This document shows positions 34,963 through 43,515 of a stretch of DNA of 64,000 bases, one piece after another. A model generated the notes under the pieces. It saw only the letters and a list, made by a program, of their open reading frames with translations, was not told the origin of the DNA and did not search any database. Positions within the stretch are counted from its first letter, which is position 1, and every line of letters starts with the position of its first letter. This stretch comes from Mesorhizobium sp. 113-3-3 (lineage in GTDB: Bacteria > Pseudomonadota > Alphaproteobacteria > Rhizobiales > Rhizobiaceae), in NCBI RefSeq assembly GCF_016756495.1, contig NZ_AP023244.1, positions 248,001 through 312,000 on the forward strand, given 5' to 3'. The position numbers and the translations under genes are program-made.

Positions 34963-35304
34963 CTACAGTGGCGAAAAGATCGGTCGCATGGCGTCGACGC
35001 GGTATTTTCGCCGGATTGCTTCGATAGCTGCGTCCTGGCGCTCGACCTTGCAGCGCAGTCGCTCGAGGTCTGCGGCTGCGTTGTCTGTGAGCCGGTCGAG
35101 GATCCGGAGATACGCTTCCTCGTCCGCGCCGCTCCAGTTCGACATGCGGCGATTGTAGCGATGCCTTTTCGGACGCGAGCTGATCGCCTCTGCCTCCGCA
35201 CGATCGCGCAGAGACCGTTCGAGCTCGTAAAGATTGTGGCGCGTTTCGCGCAACCGGGCTTCCATTTGAGACAAAGCCGTGCAGGTTTCAGGATGGCTCA
35301 TCAT
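34963..35304 (-). CDS. coiled-coil protein of unknown function
   Basis: 113 residues, mostly helical: SQMEARLRETRHNLYELERS and DNAAADLERLRCKVERQDAA form two coiled-coil stretches separated by a basic loop (RPKRHRYNRR). Overlaps the upstream gene by 4 bases. No family recognised. Confidence 0.72.
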   Translation of the reverse strand: MMSHPETCTALSQMEARLRETRHNLYELERSLRDRAEAEAISSRPKRHRYNRRMSNWSGADEEAYLRILDRLTDNAAADLERLRCKVERQDAAIEAIRRKYRVDAMRPIFSPL

Positions 35305-35843
35305 TGTGCCTCGCCCTCCCGCTCGCCAGAAATCAGCTTTGCGACGCGACGCACAATGACGGGGCGGGTGTCAGCCTCCTGGGCAAGGCGGCGGATCAGC
35401 TCGAGTTCGACATCCGGGCAGTCGCCGCACACCTCGAGATCGATCCAGCGACCGGCTCGCCCGACATGGGAATCGCGAAGCCGGTGGCTGGAGGAGGTAT
35501 GGTAGCTCTCATGCGGATCGTTGAGCCTGATGCGCGTGCGTAGGAAGAGGATGCCTGAACCGAGATTGCCGCAGAACAGGAACTCGTCGGCCGGCGTAGT
35601 CTTCGGGCCGCAGCCGATTTTTCGATGGCCGATCTCGCGGAAGGCTTCGTCGAAGCTGGACGGATCAGGCGTGACGGGCGCTTGCCGTCGAAGACCCAGG
35701 GCGGCCGATGGGATCGACACCGCCGACCGCGATCTGATGAAGCAGATCGAGCAGATAGGTGGGATCAGCCGGATAGGGGCAACTCCGCCAGACGTTGCGT
35801 ATCGTCCGACGGAGCGGATCGGAGAGCGCAACGAGCCGGGCAC
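35301..35843 (-). CDS. plasmid accessory protein of unknown function (start uncertain)
   Basis: The convincing part is the last 120 residues: SSFDEAFREIGHRKIGCGPK, EFLFCGNLGSGILFLRTRIR and WIDLEVCGDCPDVELELIRR, ending in VIVRRVAKLISGE. The only ATG in frame (35843) lies 178 bases inside the upstream gene, so translation more likely starts near 35660-35690 at a codon I could not fix. Includes a CGDC pair that could bind metal. No family recognised. Confidence 0.6.
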   Translation of the reverse strand: MPGSLRSPIRSVGRYATSGGVAPIRLIPPICSICFIRSRSAVSIPSAALGLRRQAPVTPDPSSFDEAFREIGHRKIGCGPKTTPADEFLFCGNLGSGILFLRTRIRLNDPHESYHTSSSHRLRDSHVGRAGRWIDLEVCGDCPDVELELIRRLAQEADTRPVIVRRVAKLISGEREGEAQ

Positions 35844-36072
35844 GGGCTTCGCGCCAACGGGCGGCGCGCTGGGCGCGCTGCTCGTGTTCGCGCTGTTCCC
35901 ACCAGACGTGCCGGCGGGTCATTTCTTCCTCGACGCTGTGCTGTCGGGCCGCGATCATCTCGGCGAAGAGCGGCAATGCCTCGCGCTCTAGGCGCTGCTT
36001 GCGCTTGAAGGCGGCGCGTTTGCGCGACGTGTCCCGATAGGGTTCGGGTTTCGGCCAGGGACGGAAACGCAT
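35665..36072 (-). CDS. small highly charged protein of unknown function
   Basis: 135 residues. Basic N-terminus (YRDTSRKRAAFKRKQRLERE) and a long Arg/Glu-rich helix (EEEMTRRHVWWEQREHEQRA), ending with NVWRSCPYPADPTYLLDLLH. ATG overlaps the upstream stop as ATGA. No family recognised. Confidence 0.65.
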   Translation of the reverse strand: MRFRPWPKPEPYRDTSRKRAAFKRKQRLEREALPLFAEMIAARQHSVEEEMTRRHVWWEQREHEQRAQRAARWREARARLVALSDPLRRTIRNVWRSCPYPADPTYLLDLLHQIAVGGVDPIGRPGSSTASARHA

Positions 36073-36242
36073 CAGACCCCCTCCCCGCGTCCAGCCTGCG
36101 CGGCATTGGAAAGGATACGGATGGCTGTGGTGATGCTGCCGGTCTCACACGCGGCCTCGGCATAAGCGGAGAGCGGGAACGCGCCGGTGAAGAAGATGTC
36201 GCGCTCGTGGTGATGGTTTCCTGAGAAGTCTCCTTCACTCAA
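36072..36242 (-). CDS. very small protein between DUF932 and its neighbours
   Basis: About 56 residues if read from the TTG at 36242, which overlaps the DUF932 stop. Contains HHHERDIFFTGAFPLSAYAE and AACETGSITTAIRILSNAAQ, clearly protein-like. A GAAGGAG ribosome site lies just inside this frame, so the true start may be a lost or unusual codon. ATGA overlap with the downstream gene. Confidence 0.45.
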   Translation of the reverse strand: MSEGDFSGNHHHERDIFFTGAFPLSAYAEAACETGSITTAIRILSNAAQAGRGEGV

Positions 36243-36608
36243 TTGATCGCGCCGACACGGCGCACCCAGAGGTTGCGATTCTGGCACACTGCACGAAGAT
36301 AAAAGCCTGCGATTCCAAGTGTCCTGGCGCCGACTTCCGAGTTCCAACAGTAGAAGCCGTGGAAGAAGAGATCAGGTTCACCGTTCGGAAGCTTTCCGGC
36401 CTCAATCGGATTGAGATCGTCGACCAGAAAGAGAAAGACATCACGATCGGATGCATAAAGCGTCGTCGTATCTTTCGAGATGTCGACATTGGGATTGTAG
36501 ATTCCCGTCGACCAATCGAGCACGCCGGGCGTTTTCCAGCGTGTGTCCCCGGTCCCGTTGCCGGCGATCTTCTGCACGGCCTCGACCAGTTCGTGGTCGA
36601 AAATTCTC
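36239..36608 (-). pseudogene. 3' part of a DUF932 gene cut by a transposon
   Basis: Reads RIFDHELVEAVQKIAGNGTG, then YASDRDVFLFLVDDLNPIEA and FFHGFYCWNSEVGARTLGIA, the C-terminal core of DUF932 proteins (phage/plasmid proteins, some linked to antirestriction). The reading frame enters straight from the transposon end. Its missing 5' part is at 43529-44004; the two pieces add up to 846 bases, exactly 282 codons with the stop. Confidence 0.88.
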
Positions 36609-36621
36609 CCGTTATCCAGAC
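36609..36621 (+). repeat. left terminal inverted repeat of the transposon
   Basis: CCGTTATCCAGAC; matches the right end at 11 of 13 bases. The outermost 8 bases (CCGTTATC) are identical. Confidence 0.75.
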
Positions 36622-36706
36622 TCTGTGTACCTGTCTTACAGACGTCAGGGTTGGCGCTTAGTATCGCTGACAGTCAGACAGATAGAATCGTCGAGTGATG
36701 CCGGTG

Positions 36707-36756
36707 CGAAGTTTTTGCCGGGGGCGGGCTCGAGCCCGTCCCCGGCAAAAACTTCG
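36707..36756. promoter_or_regulatory. 50-bp near-perfect palindrome before the first recombinase
   Basis: Arms of 17 bp (CGAAGTTTTTGCCGGGG and its complement) surround a 14-bp palindrome CGGGCTCGAGCCCG; only one base pair in the whole 50 bp fails, and that would be a G-U pair in RNA. It ends 18 bases before the TTG start of intA, covering the leader just before its ribosome site. Possible attenuator, operator or recombinase-binding site. Confidence 0.7.
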
Positions 36757-36774
36757 GCGCCGTTGGGAGGTCCT

Positions 36775-38235
36775 TTGCCGCAGGTATTCTTTACCGATCT
36801 TTGCGCCGTGCACCGCTCCGTGACGGTCCACGGCACGACATACGAGTTGTCCTCAGACGAGATAGCGGCCGCGGACAACGTCGGCCTCATTGAGGGCATG
36901 CCGTTCATTCCGGGAAGCGACGGCGCCTACGATCACCACCTCAACCGTTTCCTCCGATCGTGCCCGATCATGGGCGTGCGCTCGATGAACAGCCTTCGCG
37001 CCTATGCGCGGGACGTCGTCGTCTGGATGCGCTTCCTCGAAGAGCGGCGGAATGGCAAGTCTCTCTGGTCAGCCGATCGCGATGATATCGCCGCATTCCA
37101 CGACGCCCGGCGCATGTCCGAACCGCCGTTCCGGATATCGGCCTCATCCTGGAACCGGATGATCGCGGCGCTCGATAAGCTTTATCGGTGGGCAGTCGAT
37201 GAGAAGATCATTGCCGCCGCTCCGTTCACCTATCGGCAGCTCTGGTCCCGCGCATCAGCGTCAGGTGCGGTCATCGCCATGGCGGTGAACTGCGCCAAGG
37301 AAAGCGGAGCCCGCAATGGCGACATGCGCTTCCTCGACATGCCGCGCTATCTGGCATTCCGCGATGTCGGGCTGCGCGGCAGGCTTCCGGATGGCAGGGA
37401 AGACCCGACATGGCGAGGCCGCAATGGAGAGCGCAATGCGCTGTTCGCGGAACTGCTGATCACGACCGCCCTGCGGTTGCAGGAAGCCTCAAGCTTGCTG
37501 CTGAGCGAACTGCCGGAACTGAACGTGCACCTGGACACCACTGCTCGATCGCTGCCCTTCCGACTGGCGGCTGCGACCGCAAAGGGCTCGCGCGGTCGGG
37601 ACATCCGCATGCCGATCCGTCTGATCGGGCAGTTGCACGACTACGTCCGGATCGAACGGCACAACGCGCTTGGGCGAGTTCGGCGGAGGGGTCGCATCCG
37701 CCAGCGTAGCCCGATCCCGGTTGTCGCATGCGAGCACCGTGCCCTTCACCTGAGCGATGGCGACCGCGCCTTGAAGATAAGCGTCGATCAGTTGACGCCG
37801 TCGGAGCGGACGCGCCTTGTCGACGCCGAGACGGGCGTGCCGCTGGCGCTCTGGCTGACAGAAGACGGGGAGCCGATGCCGATGGCGTCGTGGGAGGCCG
37901 TGTTCGGACGCGCCAGCGAGAGATGCCGTCGCCTCGGCTTCACGGATATGCACGTGACCCCTCACATGCTGCGACACAGCTTTGCCGTCCACATGCTGAC
38001 GCTGCTTCTGCGTGAGCAGGTCGCCTGGGTGGTCAGCGAGCGATCGCGGCATCTCGGCTCCGCCTATCGTCGAATGATTGGTGATCCTCTGCTGAAGCTC
38101 CAAAGATTGATGGGGCATAGCAGAATCGAGAGCACCTACATCTATCTCGATCACCTCGCAGATAGCCAGGAGATCGTCGATGCGGCGGGGGGCAACCTTG
38201 GTCTCGACGTGACCTCCGGGGAACTCGCGTCATGA
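36775..38235 (+). CDS. tyrosine recombinase A of the trio
   Basis: 486 residues from the TTG at 36775, which has GGGAGG 4 bases upstream; the open frame continues left beyond the transposon end, so earlier starts are rejected. Catalytic residues: Arg in TALRLQEAS (about 234), HxxRH in TPHMLRHSF (about 397-401), His in RLMGHS (about 448) and Tyr in STYIYL (455 or 457). The N-terminal half carries the SAM-like core-binding region. Overlaps the next gene as ATGA, so the trio is translationally coupled. Confidence 0.9.
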   Translation: MPQVFFTDLCAVHRSVTVHGTTYELSSDEIAAADNVGLIEGMPFIPGSDGAYDHHLNRFLRSCPIMGVRSMNSLRAYARDVVVWMRFLEERRNGKSLWSADRDDIAAFHDARRMSEPPFRISASSWNRMIAALDKLYRWAVDEKIIAAAPFTYRQLWSRASASGAVIAMAVNCAKESGARNGDMRFLDMPRYLAFRDVGLRGRLPDGREDPTWRGRNGERNALFAELLITTALRLQEASSLLLSELPELNVHLDTTARSLPFRLAAATAKGSRGRDIRMPIRLIGQLHDYVRIERHNALGRVRRRGRIRQRSPIPVVACEHRALHLSDGDRALKISVDQLTPSERTRLVDAETGVPLALWLTEDGEPMPMASWEAVFGRASERCRRLGFTDMHVTPHMLRHSFAVHMLTLLLREQVAWVVSERSRHLGSAYRRMIGDPLLKLQRLMGHSRIESTYIYLDHLADSQEIVDAAGGNLGLDVTSGELAS

Positions 38236-39785
38236 GCCGGGGGCGACGGGCAACATTCCCGCCGCAGCCGGAGGCTCCGGATAAGAGCACCGTTACCGCC
38301 GTGATCGTCGCCGATCCCCGCCGCTTCGCTGTGCGCGTCGATACGGGCGGCGAGATCATCGTCGACCTGAGTTCCTGGTCGAACCCCTCCTTCGTTGCCG
38401 AGATCGCCCCGCTGATGCGGGAACGCATCCGCCAGATGGGCCCGACGCCGATCGGACGTTCGGTGCAGCGCAAGGTGCTCAATCTCCGCCGGTTCTGGTC
38501 GTTCCTGGATGATCGGAAGATCGTCCCGCACGGATTGGGCGACATCACCGTCGAGTTGATCAACGATTATGAGACGTGGCTCGAACAGAATGCCGGGAGC
38601 CGACTATTCCAAAGGCACCTTCTGGCGGCGCTGATCAGCGTGCTGCGCATCGCGGTCGAGGACCGTCCCGGCGCGCTGACCCCGGACGTCGTGTCCCGCC
38701 TGCGCTATCTCGGTCATGGCGACAGTGGGGGCAGCCGGCCCCGCGACGCCTATAGCAGCGGGATCGCCGAGGCACTACGTGCGGCGGCACGAGCTCAGAT
38801 CATCGAGGCTCGTCAGCGCATCGCGCTCGGCGACGACGTTCCGCTGCCGCCGCCGGGAATGGATACATGCGCGCGGCTGCGCGTACATCATGATGTCGTC
38901 ATCGCCGAGATCGTGCGATCCGGACAGATCGAGACGCGGCACCCTGCCTTCAAGCGCTTCGTCAATCTCGCTGCCTACCGCAAGGTCGATCGCAGAATCG
39001 AAGTGCCGCATCGCGGGTTCCACCTCACGCCGATCGACCTTGCGGCGTTCATGACCCTGCTGTCGCTGGAGACGGGCATGGAGATGGAATGCCTGGTCCG
39101 CCTGAAGGCCGACTGCCTGCGCAATCCCACCAAGGGCTATGTCGAGATCGAGTATTACAAACGCCGGGCACGGGGCTCGGAGTGGAAGCGTCTGCGAGTT
39201 CGGGACGGGTCGAGCGCCACGCCCGGCGGGCTGGTCAGAATGGCGATCGCGCTCACCGAACGCGCTCGGCGTCACACTGGGTCGGATCGTCTGTGGGTAC
39301 TCTGGACTATCGACGGCCTGCGCCCGGCCAACGAAGAAGGCGGCCAGGGCATCGCCACCTTCGTCGATCGCTACCACCTGGTCGATGACGATGGCGCGCC
39401 GCTGCGGCTGCGACTGTCGCGGTTGCGCAAGACCCACAAGGCCGAATGGTATCGACGCACGAACGGCCAGCTCGAGCAGTTCGCCGTCGGTCACTCGATC
39501 GGCGTCGCAGCCCGTCATTATGCGGACATACCCGCCCTTCGTCATGTTCACGAGCAAACCTTGGCCGCCGCGTTCCACGATGCTCTCGACGCTGCGCTGA
39601 AGCCGCGCATCGCCACGAGCGAGCGGAAAGACCTTGTCGTGGAGCGGCAAGAGCCGCCTCCGGCGACAGAGGAACAGGATGTCTGGCTCGCGCGATGCGG
39701 CGGCTTTTACGAGAGCCTGTTCACGGAAGCTGGCAAACCCTGCCCGACCCCGTTCTGGGGCGCCTCGAATGCGAGAATGCCGTGA
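38232..39785 (+). CDS. tyrosine recombinase B of the trio (frameshifted near its end)
   Basis: 517 residues as it stands. The recombinase domain shows RLRKTHKAEWYRR and VGHSIGVAARHYADIP with the C-terminal His and Tyr; the usual first Arg motif reads TGMEMEC, so that position is atypical. The frame ends NARMP at 39785, but the +2 frame continues from about 39761 as LECENAVITERKLPALIAF to 40009, where it overlaps recombinase C as ATGA. One missing base near 39760 (in PFWG, before CLEC-like) explains this. Either a real inactivation or a sequencing error. Confidence 0.85.
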   Translation: MSRGRRATFPPQPEAPDKSTVTAVIVADPRRFAVRVDTGGEIIVDLSSWSNPSFVAEIAPLMRERIRQMGPTPIGRSVQRKVLNLRRFWSFLDDRKIVPHGLGDITVELINDYETWLEQNAGSRLFQRHLLAALISVLRIAVEDRPGALTPDVVSRLRYLGHGDSGGSRPRDAYSSGIAEALRAAARAQIIEARQRIALGDDVPLPPPGMDTCARLRVHHDVVIAEIVRSGQIETRHPAFKRFVNLAAYRKVDRRIEVPHRGFHLTPIDLAAFMTLLSLETGMEMECLVRLKADCLRNPTKGYVEIEYYKRRARGSEWKRLRVRDGSSATPGGLVRMAIALTERARRHTGSDRLWVLWTIDGLRPANEEGGQGIATFVDRYHLVDDDGAPLRLRLSRLRKTHKAEWYRRTNGQLEQFAVGHSIGVAARHYADIPALRHVHEQTLAAAFHDALDAALKPRIATSERKDLVVERQEPPPATEEQDVWLARCGGFYESLFTEAGKPCPTPFWGASNARMP

Positions 39786-40009
39786 TCACCGAGCGCAAGC
39801 TGCCGGCGCTCATCGCATTCCAGTCCTTCATGACCGATCAGCGCGCCGTCCTCGACGCCGCCGAGTGGTCGATCAAGTTTGGCCGCCCCTGGCATCGTAT
39901 CACGAAGCAGATCCTGCCCGCCTTTGCGCCGCAGGCCGTTGAAGCGGCACGGATCGCGGAGCAAGGGCCGACGGTCCTTTATCTACCGGTGGAGGCGACG
40001 GCACGATGA
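39761..40009 (+). pseudogene. detached C-terminus of recombinase B
   Basis: About 82 residues in the frame shifted relative to the main gene: LECENAVITERKLPALIAFQ, FMTDQRAVLDAAEWSIKFGR and ITKQILPAFAPQAVEAARIA. It ends in the ATGA overlap with recombinase C, which is where an intact recombinase B should stop. The cysteines around the break (CPTPFWG and LECEN) look like a zinc-binding end. Confidence 0.75.
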
Positions 40010-42147
40010 CGGCGCTCAACAGCGCGCAGGCTACAGGCCCATCGGCGATACGCAGCCCCAGCGACATCGTGCTCTGCTCGATGAAGCTCAAGGACGGGAC
40101 CGATCGGAACACGCTCTCGCGCTTCGGCGACGACGTATGGGATCTCGATCCGGTAATCTTCCATGTGACTGCGCGCAATGCCTTCCGAACGATCGACTTC
40201 ACCGATATTGCCTGCCCGGTGGAGCGGGTGACGGCCAAGGAATACATCTTCGCCTGGCTCAACGAACGCCTGCCGGACCGCTCGGGACGGCTGCGGCCGT
40301 TGAGCGCGCGGGCAGCGCTTGCCACCCTGCGCCAGTTCATGGCGTTCGTTCGGGAACGAGAGGGCCGGTTCGATGCCGCGCTCATCGATCAGGATCTGCT
40401 CGACGCTTACCTCGCTCTCCAGAAGAACCGTTCCGTGTTGCCGACCCGGGTTGGCGCCTGCCTCAGACCGGCCGTTCAGCTTCATCGGCTGGCCCGCTTC
40501 CTGACCCATGGTGGCCTCGACTTCGTGCCCTGGAACGGAACGCCGATCTTCAAGGTAGCCGGCTGCGGCGGCCGACCATATGAGAACATGACGCCACGCA
40601 TTCCCGAGCCGGTGATCGGCGGATTGCTCCGCTGGTCGCTGCGCTATGTCGAGCTGTTCTCGACCGATATCCTCGCTGCTCGCGACGAACTCGATTCCCT
40701 CGAGGCCGCCTATGCAGCGCGCCCGCGCTATGCCCGGCGCGGCAGCGTCGAAGGGCGGCTGGCGGACTGGATCGAGCGGCGACGTCAAGCGGAACGAGGC
40801 ATTCCCGTCTGGAACGAGCCCGAGCGCATGGGTGGCATCTGTGGTGCGATCGCGCTCGACCAGCGGCTGGATGGCCATGTCCTGAACATCCGGCTGATCT
40901 CGTTGCAAAGCGGCGTGCATCCCACCAACCTCATCCAGAACAAGACGGCCTATGGCCTGCTTCTCGACGCTGTGAAGGAACTCGGCGTCGAGCCAGGCGG
41001 CATGGACACACCGATCTCCAACGATCCCGAGAGCGGCCAGCCATGGCGGTCGCGCTTCGATGCTTTTGTGCTGGCGCACGAGGAACGCCAGCTTCAGACC
41101 GCCGCCTACATCCTGTGCGCCTATTTGACCGGCATGCGCGACAGTGAAGTTCAGGCCATGCAACCCGGTTGCCTTCAACGCAGGCGCAGCGCCGACGGCA
41201 TGATCGAACGGCTGACAATACGCAGCGTCGTCTACAAGGGTCGGCAGGAGCGCGGAGACCCGGAGGAATGGGTGACGATCGAGCCGGTCGGCCGCGCCGT
41301 GGAGATTGCCGAACATCTGGCGGCAAGGCATAGGCCATGGCGCAAGGACGACGGCATCTGGATCGTTCTGCATCGCGCCGTTGCGCTCGATCGCGGCGTG
41401 CCCCATGTGGTGCGGCAGATCAATCGGTATCGCGAGCATCTGGACGAGCACTTCGGCGCGCCGGATGAGCCGACAATCCCGCTTGTTGAAGGACGGAATT
41501 GGATCTTCAACACACGGCAGTTCCGCCGAACCGTGGCATGGTATATCGCCAACCGGCCATTCGGAGTGGTCGCCGGCAAGATCCAGTACAAGCATGCCTC
41601 TGTCGCAATGTTCGACGGCTATGCCGGATCATCGGCTTCCGGCTTCCGTCAGGAGGTGGAGCAAGAACATTATCTGGGACAGCTCGACGACATCGTTGCG
41701 CACTACGAAGCGGCGCAGCGTGGCGAACGACTGGCCGGCCCCGGCGCTTCCCGCGTCACGCACGAGATGGACCGTGCCGCCCGGGAGGTCGGTCCTCTGC
41801 CAGGAACGATCGCAGACGGCAAACGGGTGAAGGCGATGCTTGCTCACCTCGCGCGCACGCTGCACGTCGGCTACCTGAACGACTGCTTCTTCGAGCCAGC
41901 GACCGCGCTTTGTCTTGGCCGGTCGACAGGTTCGGAGAGCCAGCCCATCCTGTCGAACTGCGCCCCTGACCGCTGCCCGAACTCCTGCATTGCCCGTCGT
42001 CATCTGCCGCCATGGCAGGCCGCAATCGCTCACGCCGAGGCGATGCTGGAAGAGAAGAGATTGTCGAACGTGCAGCGAACCGCGATCCGGCAGGACCGGG
42101 ACCGAATGCGCAAGCTGATAGCGCCGCTGCTGGAGGAACGCTCGTGA
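40006..42147 (+). CDS. tyrosine recombinase C of the trio (large, Tn554 TnpB-like)
   Basis: 713 residues. Catalytic features: Arg in YLTGMRDSEVQAM, RQFRRTVAWYI in the HxxR position, and KHASVAMFDGYAG with the Tyr. The last 120 residues carry a Cys-rich tail (NCAPDRCPNSCI) typical of the large recombinase of Tn554-like sets. Coupled by 4-base overlaps to its neighbours on both sides (GTGA with the small gene downstream). Confidence 0.9.
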   Translation: MTALNSAQATGPSAIRSPSDIVLCSMKLKDGTDRNTLSRFGDDVWDLDPVIFHVTARNAFRTIDFTDIACPVERVTAKEYIFAWLNERLPDRSGRLRPLSARAALATLRQFMAFVREREGRFDAALIDQDLLDAYLALQKNRSVLPTRVGACLRPAVQLHRLARFLTHGGLDFVPWNGTPIFKVAGCGGRPYENMTPRIPEPVIGGLLRWSLRYVELFSTDILAARDELDSLEAAYAARPRYARRGSVEGRLADWIERRRQAERGIPVWNEPERMGGICGAIALDQRLDGHVLNIRLISLQSGVHPTNLIQNKTAYGLLLDAVKELGVEPGGMDTPISNDPESGQPWRSRFDAFVLAHEERQLQTAAYILCAYLTGMRDSEVQAMQPGCLQRRRSADGMIERLTIRSVVYKGRQERGDPEEWVTIEPVGRAVEIAEHLAARHRPWRKDDGIWIVLHRAVALDRGVPHVVRQINRYREHLDEHFGAPDEPTIPLVEGRNWIFNTRQFRRTVAWYIANRPFGVVAGKIQYKHASVAMFDGYAGSSASGFRQEVEQEHYLGQLDDIVAHYEAAQRGERLAGPGASRVTHEMDRAAREVGPLPGTIADGKRVKAMLAHLARTLHVGYLNDCFFEPATALCLGRSTGSESQPILSNCAPDRCPNSCIARRHLPPWQAAIAHAEAMLEEKRLSNVQRTAIRQDRDRMRKLIAPLLEERS

Positions 42148-42509
42148 AGCCTGTCAGCACTTCAACAGAGGGAGCGCTTCGCGAAGCGCTCACCCGTCTT
42201 GTCTCAGGGAATGCGTTCAGGTCGGAGGGCCGCCTGACGGTTGCCGATCTGGCACGGGAAGCCGGCGTCAGCCGCGCAACCGCGAACCGTGCTCCAGCCA
42301 TACTCGCAGAACTGCGGGAGGCGGCCGAGGCGGCGAAGCTGTGCCGGCTCGAGGAGCCCCGCCCCTCGCAGATTGACGTGGAGCGGCAGCGGCGTGATCG
42401 GGAGAATGTGATCGCCCAGCACGTCCAGGTTCGCGCTTTGCTACAACGCGCCGACGAGAACAGGAGAAGCAAGGTGGCCCGCCTCCGTCTCATCGGTGAC
42501 GTTGGATGA
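42144..42509 (+). CDS. DUF6262/TnpC-like small transposition protein
   Basis: 121 residues from a GTG at 42144 overlapping the previous stop as GTGA. A helix-turn-helix (RLTVADLAREAGVSRATANR) is followed by a charged helix (DVERQRRDRENVIAQHV), the layout of the small fourth gene in Tn554-type recombinase sets, where it affects the efficiency or orientation of insertion. The end overlaps the 3' end of ardC on the other strand by 69 bases. Confidence 0.8.
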   Translation: MKPVSTSTEGALREALTRLVSGNAFRSEGRLTVADLAREAGVSRATANRAPAILAELREAAEAAKLCRLEEPRPSQIDVERQRRDRENVIAQHVQVRALLQRADENRRSKVARLRLIGDVG

Positions 42510-43400
42510 CGCGGGCGCAGGTTGCTGTTCATGCATCCAATCGGCTGCCTGCTGGGCTTTGCCGGCAGCCGTGAAGATGGCGCGGGGATCCTCCTTCAAT
42601 ACTTTGATCCACGAGGCAATGTACGCGGCATGATCAGGGCGCGGATGGTGGGCGATGCCGAGATCGGCAAGCACAAGCCCGCTGAGAATCTCCACGCAGC
42701 ACTCCTCGGCCGCGTAGGCAGCCGAGCCGAACCGGCCCGAGAGATCACGGTCCAGCCTGTGCTTTGCCCCGGAGGCGTGGCCGTTCTCATGCAGCCAGAC
42801 CCCGTAGAACGACGCGGCATCCCGGAAAGAAGCGAAGTCCGGCATGAACACCGTGTCCGAGGAAGGAACGTAGCAGGCTTCCGAACCGCCGAACACGGTC
42901 TTGATCCCGAGGTTGGCGATGAAGGCCTCGGCGTGAGCCAGACGTTCTTCCTCCGGCAAGATGCTCGTTGGCGGACGTTCGTATCCATCCACCTGCGCGA
43001 TGTTGAACACCGAGAAGGCTCGGGCGAACATCCGAACACGGCCGCTGTCGTCGCCATCATCGTCATCCGCCGAGTCGGACGAAGCGATCTGCTTCCACAG
43101 CACGACGGTGGTCGAGCGTTCGCCCTTGCGCACCTGCGCTCCGGCGTCCTGCCATTGCCGATAGGTGCCCCATAGGCCATCGCCGTAACCGTTGGCCATG
43201 GCTGCGACCCACAGTGCCACCGTGTTGATACCGCGGTAGCGCCTGTCCGATGCGACGTTGGTCGGGCGGGCGGCGCTGGTTCCGTTGTGGAACCAGGGCG
43301 CGCGCCAATCACCTGCACCTTCTTCGATTGCCGCTATGATCTCGGCGGTGATGCGCGTGTAAACGTCGGCGCGCGCTCCGGACTGTATCCTGGTAGACAT
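42441..43400 (-). CDS. ardC: ArdC-type antirestriction protein (zincin metalloprotease-like)
   Basis: 319 residues from the ATG at 43400 behind AAGGAGC. The N-terminal ssDNA-binding domain has DWRAPWFHNGTSAARPTNV and YRGINTVALWVAAM; the C-terminal domain has YGVWLHENGHASGAKHRLDR, where HENGH sits in the HExxH-like site, and YAAEECCVEILSGLVLADLG supplies a third ligand. ArdC proteins protect incoming single-stranded plasmid DNA against host restriction. Here it lies inside the transposon, as cargo. Its last 20 residues run past the usual end and overlap the TnpC-like gene. Confidence 0.9.
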   Translation of the reverse strand: MSTRIQSGARADVYTRITAEIIAAIEEGAGDWRAPWFHNGTSAARPTNVASDRRYRGINTVALWVAAMANGYGDGLWGTYRQWQDAGAQVRKGERSTTVVLWKQIASSDSADDDDGDDSGRVRMFARAFSVFNIAQVDGYERPPTSILPEEERLAHAEAFIANLGIKTVFGGSEACYVPSSDTVFMPDFASFRDAASFYGVWLHENGHASGAKHRLDRDLSGRFGSAAYAAEECCVEILSGLVLADLGIAHHPRPDHAAYIASWIKVLKEDPRAIFTAAGKAQQAADWMHEQQPAPASSNVTDETEAGHLASPVLVGAL

Positions 43401-43515
43401 CGTGATAGCTCCTTGGGAGCGACGCAAGCGCACGAGATCGCCACCGCTCGCGGGCAGCGTCGGGCGCAACGTCGGTGGAATGGGATCAGTGAAAAGCTGG
43501 TGAGACAGCTTGACT

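Noticed and set aside
36707..36756. Intrinsic terminator before recombinase A
   Set aside because: The stem is strong, but the T-run lies inside the arms and not after the hairpin, so ordinary termination is unlikely.
36451..36774. Long N-terminal extension of recombinase A
   Set aside because: The frame is open but crosses the transposon end and the 50-bp palindrome; a TTG with a ribosome site at 36775 is a better start.
39979..41595. 538-codon open frame on the - strand across recombinase C
   Set aside because: Antisense of a gene with clear catalytic motifs and coupled overlaps; no motif on this side.
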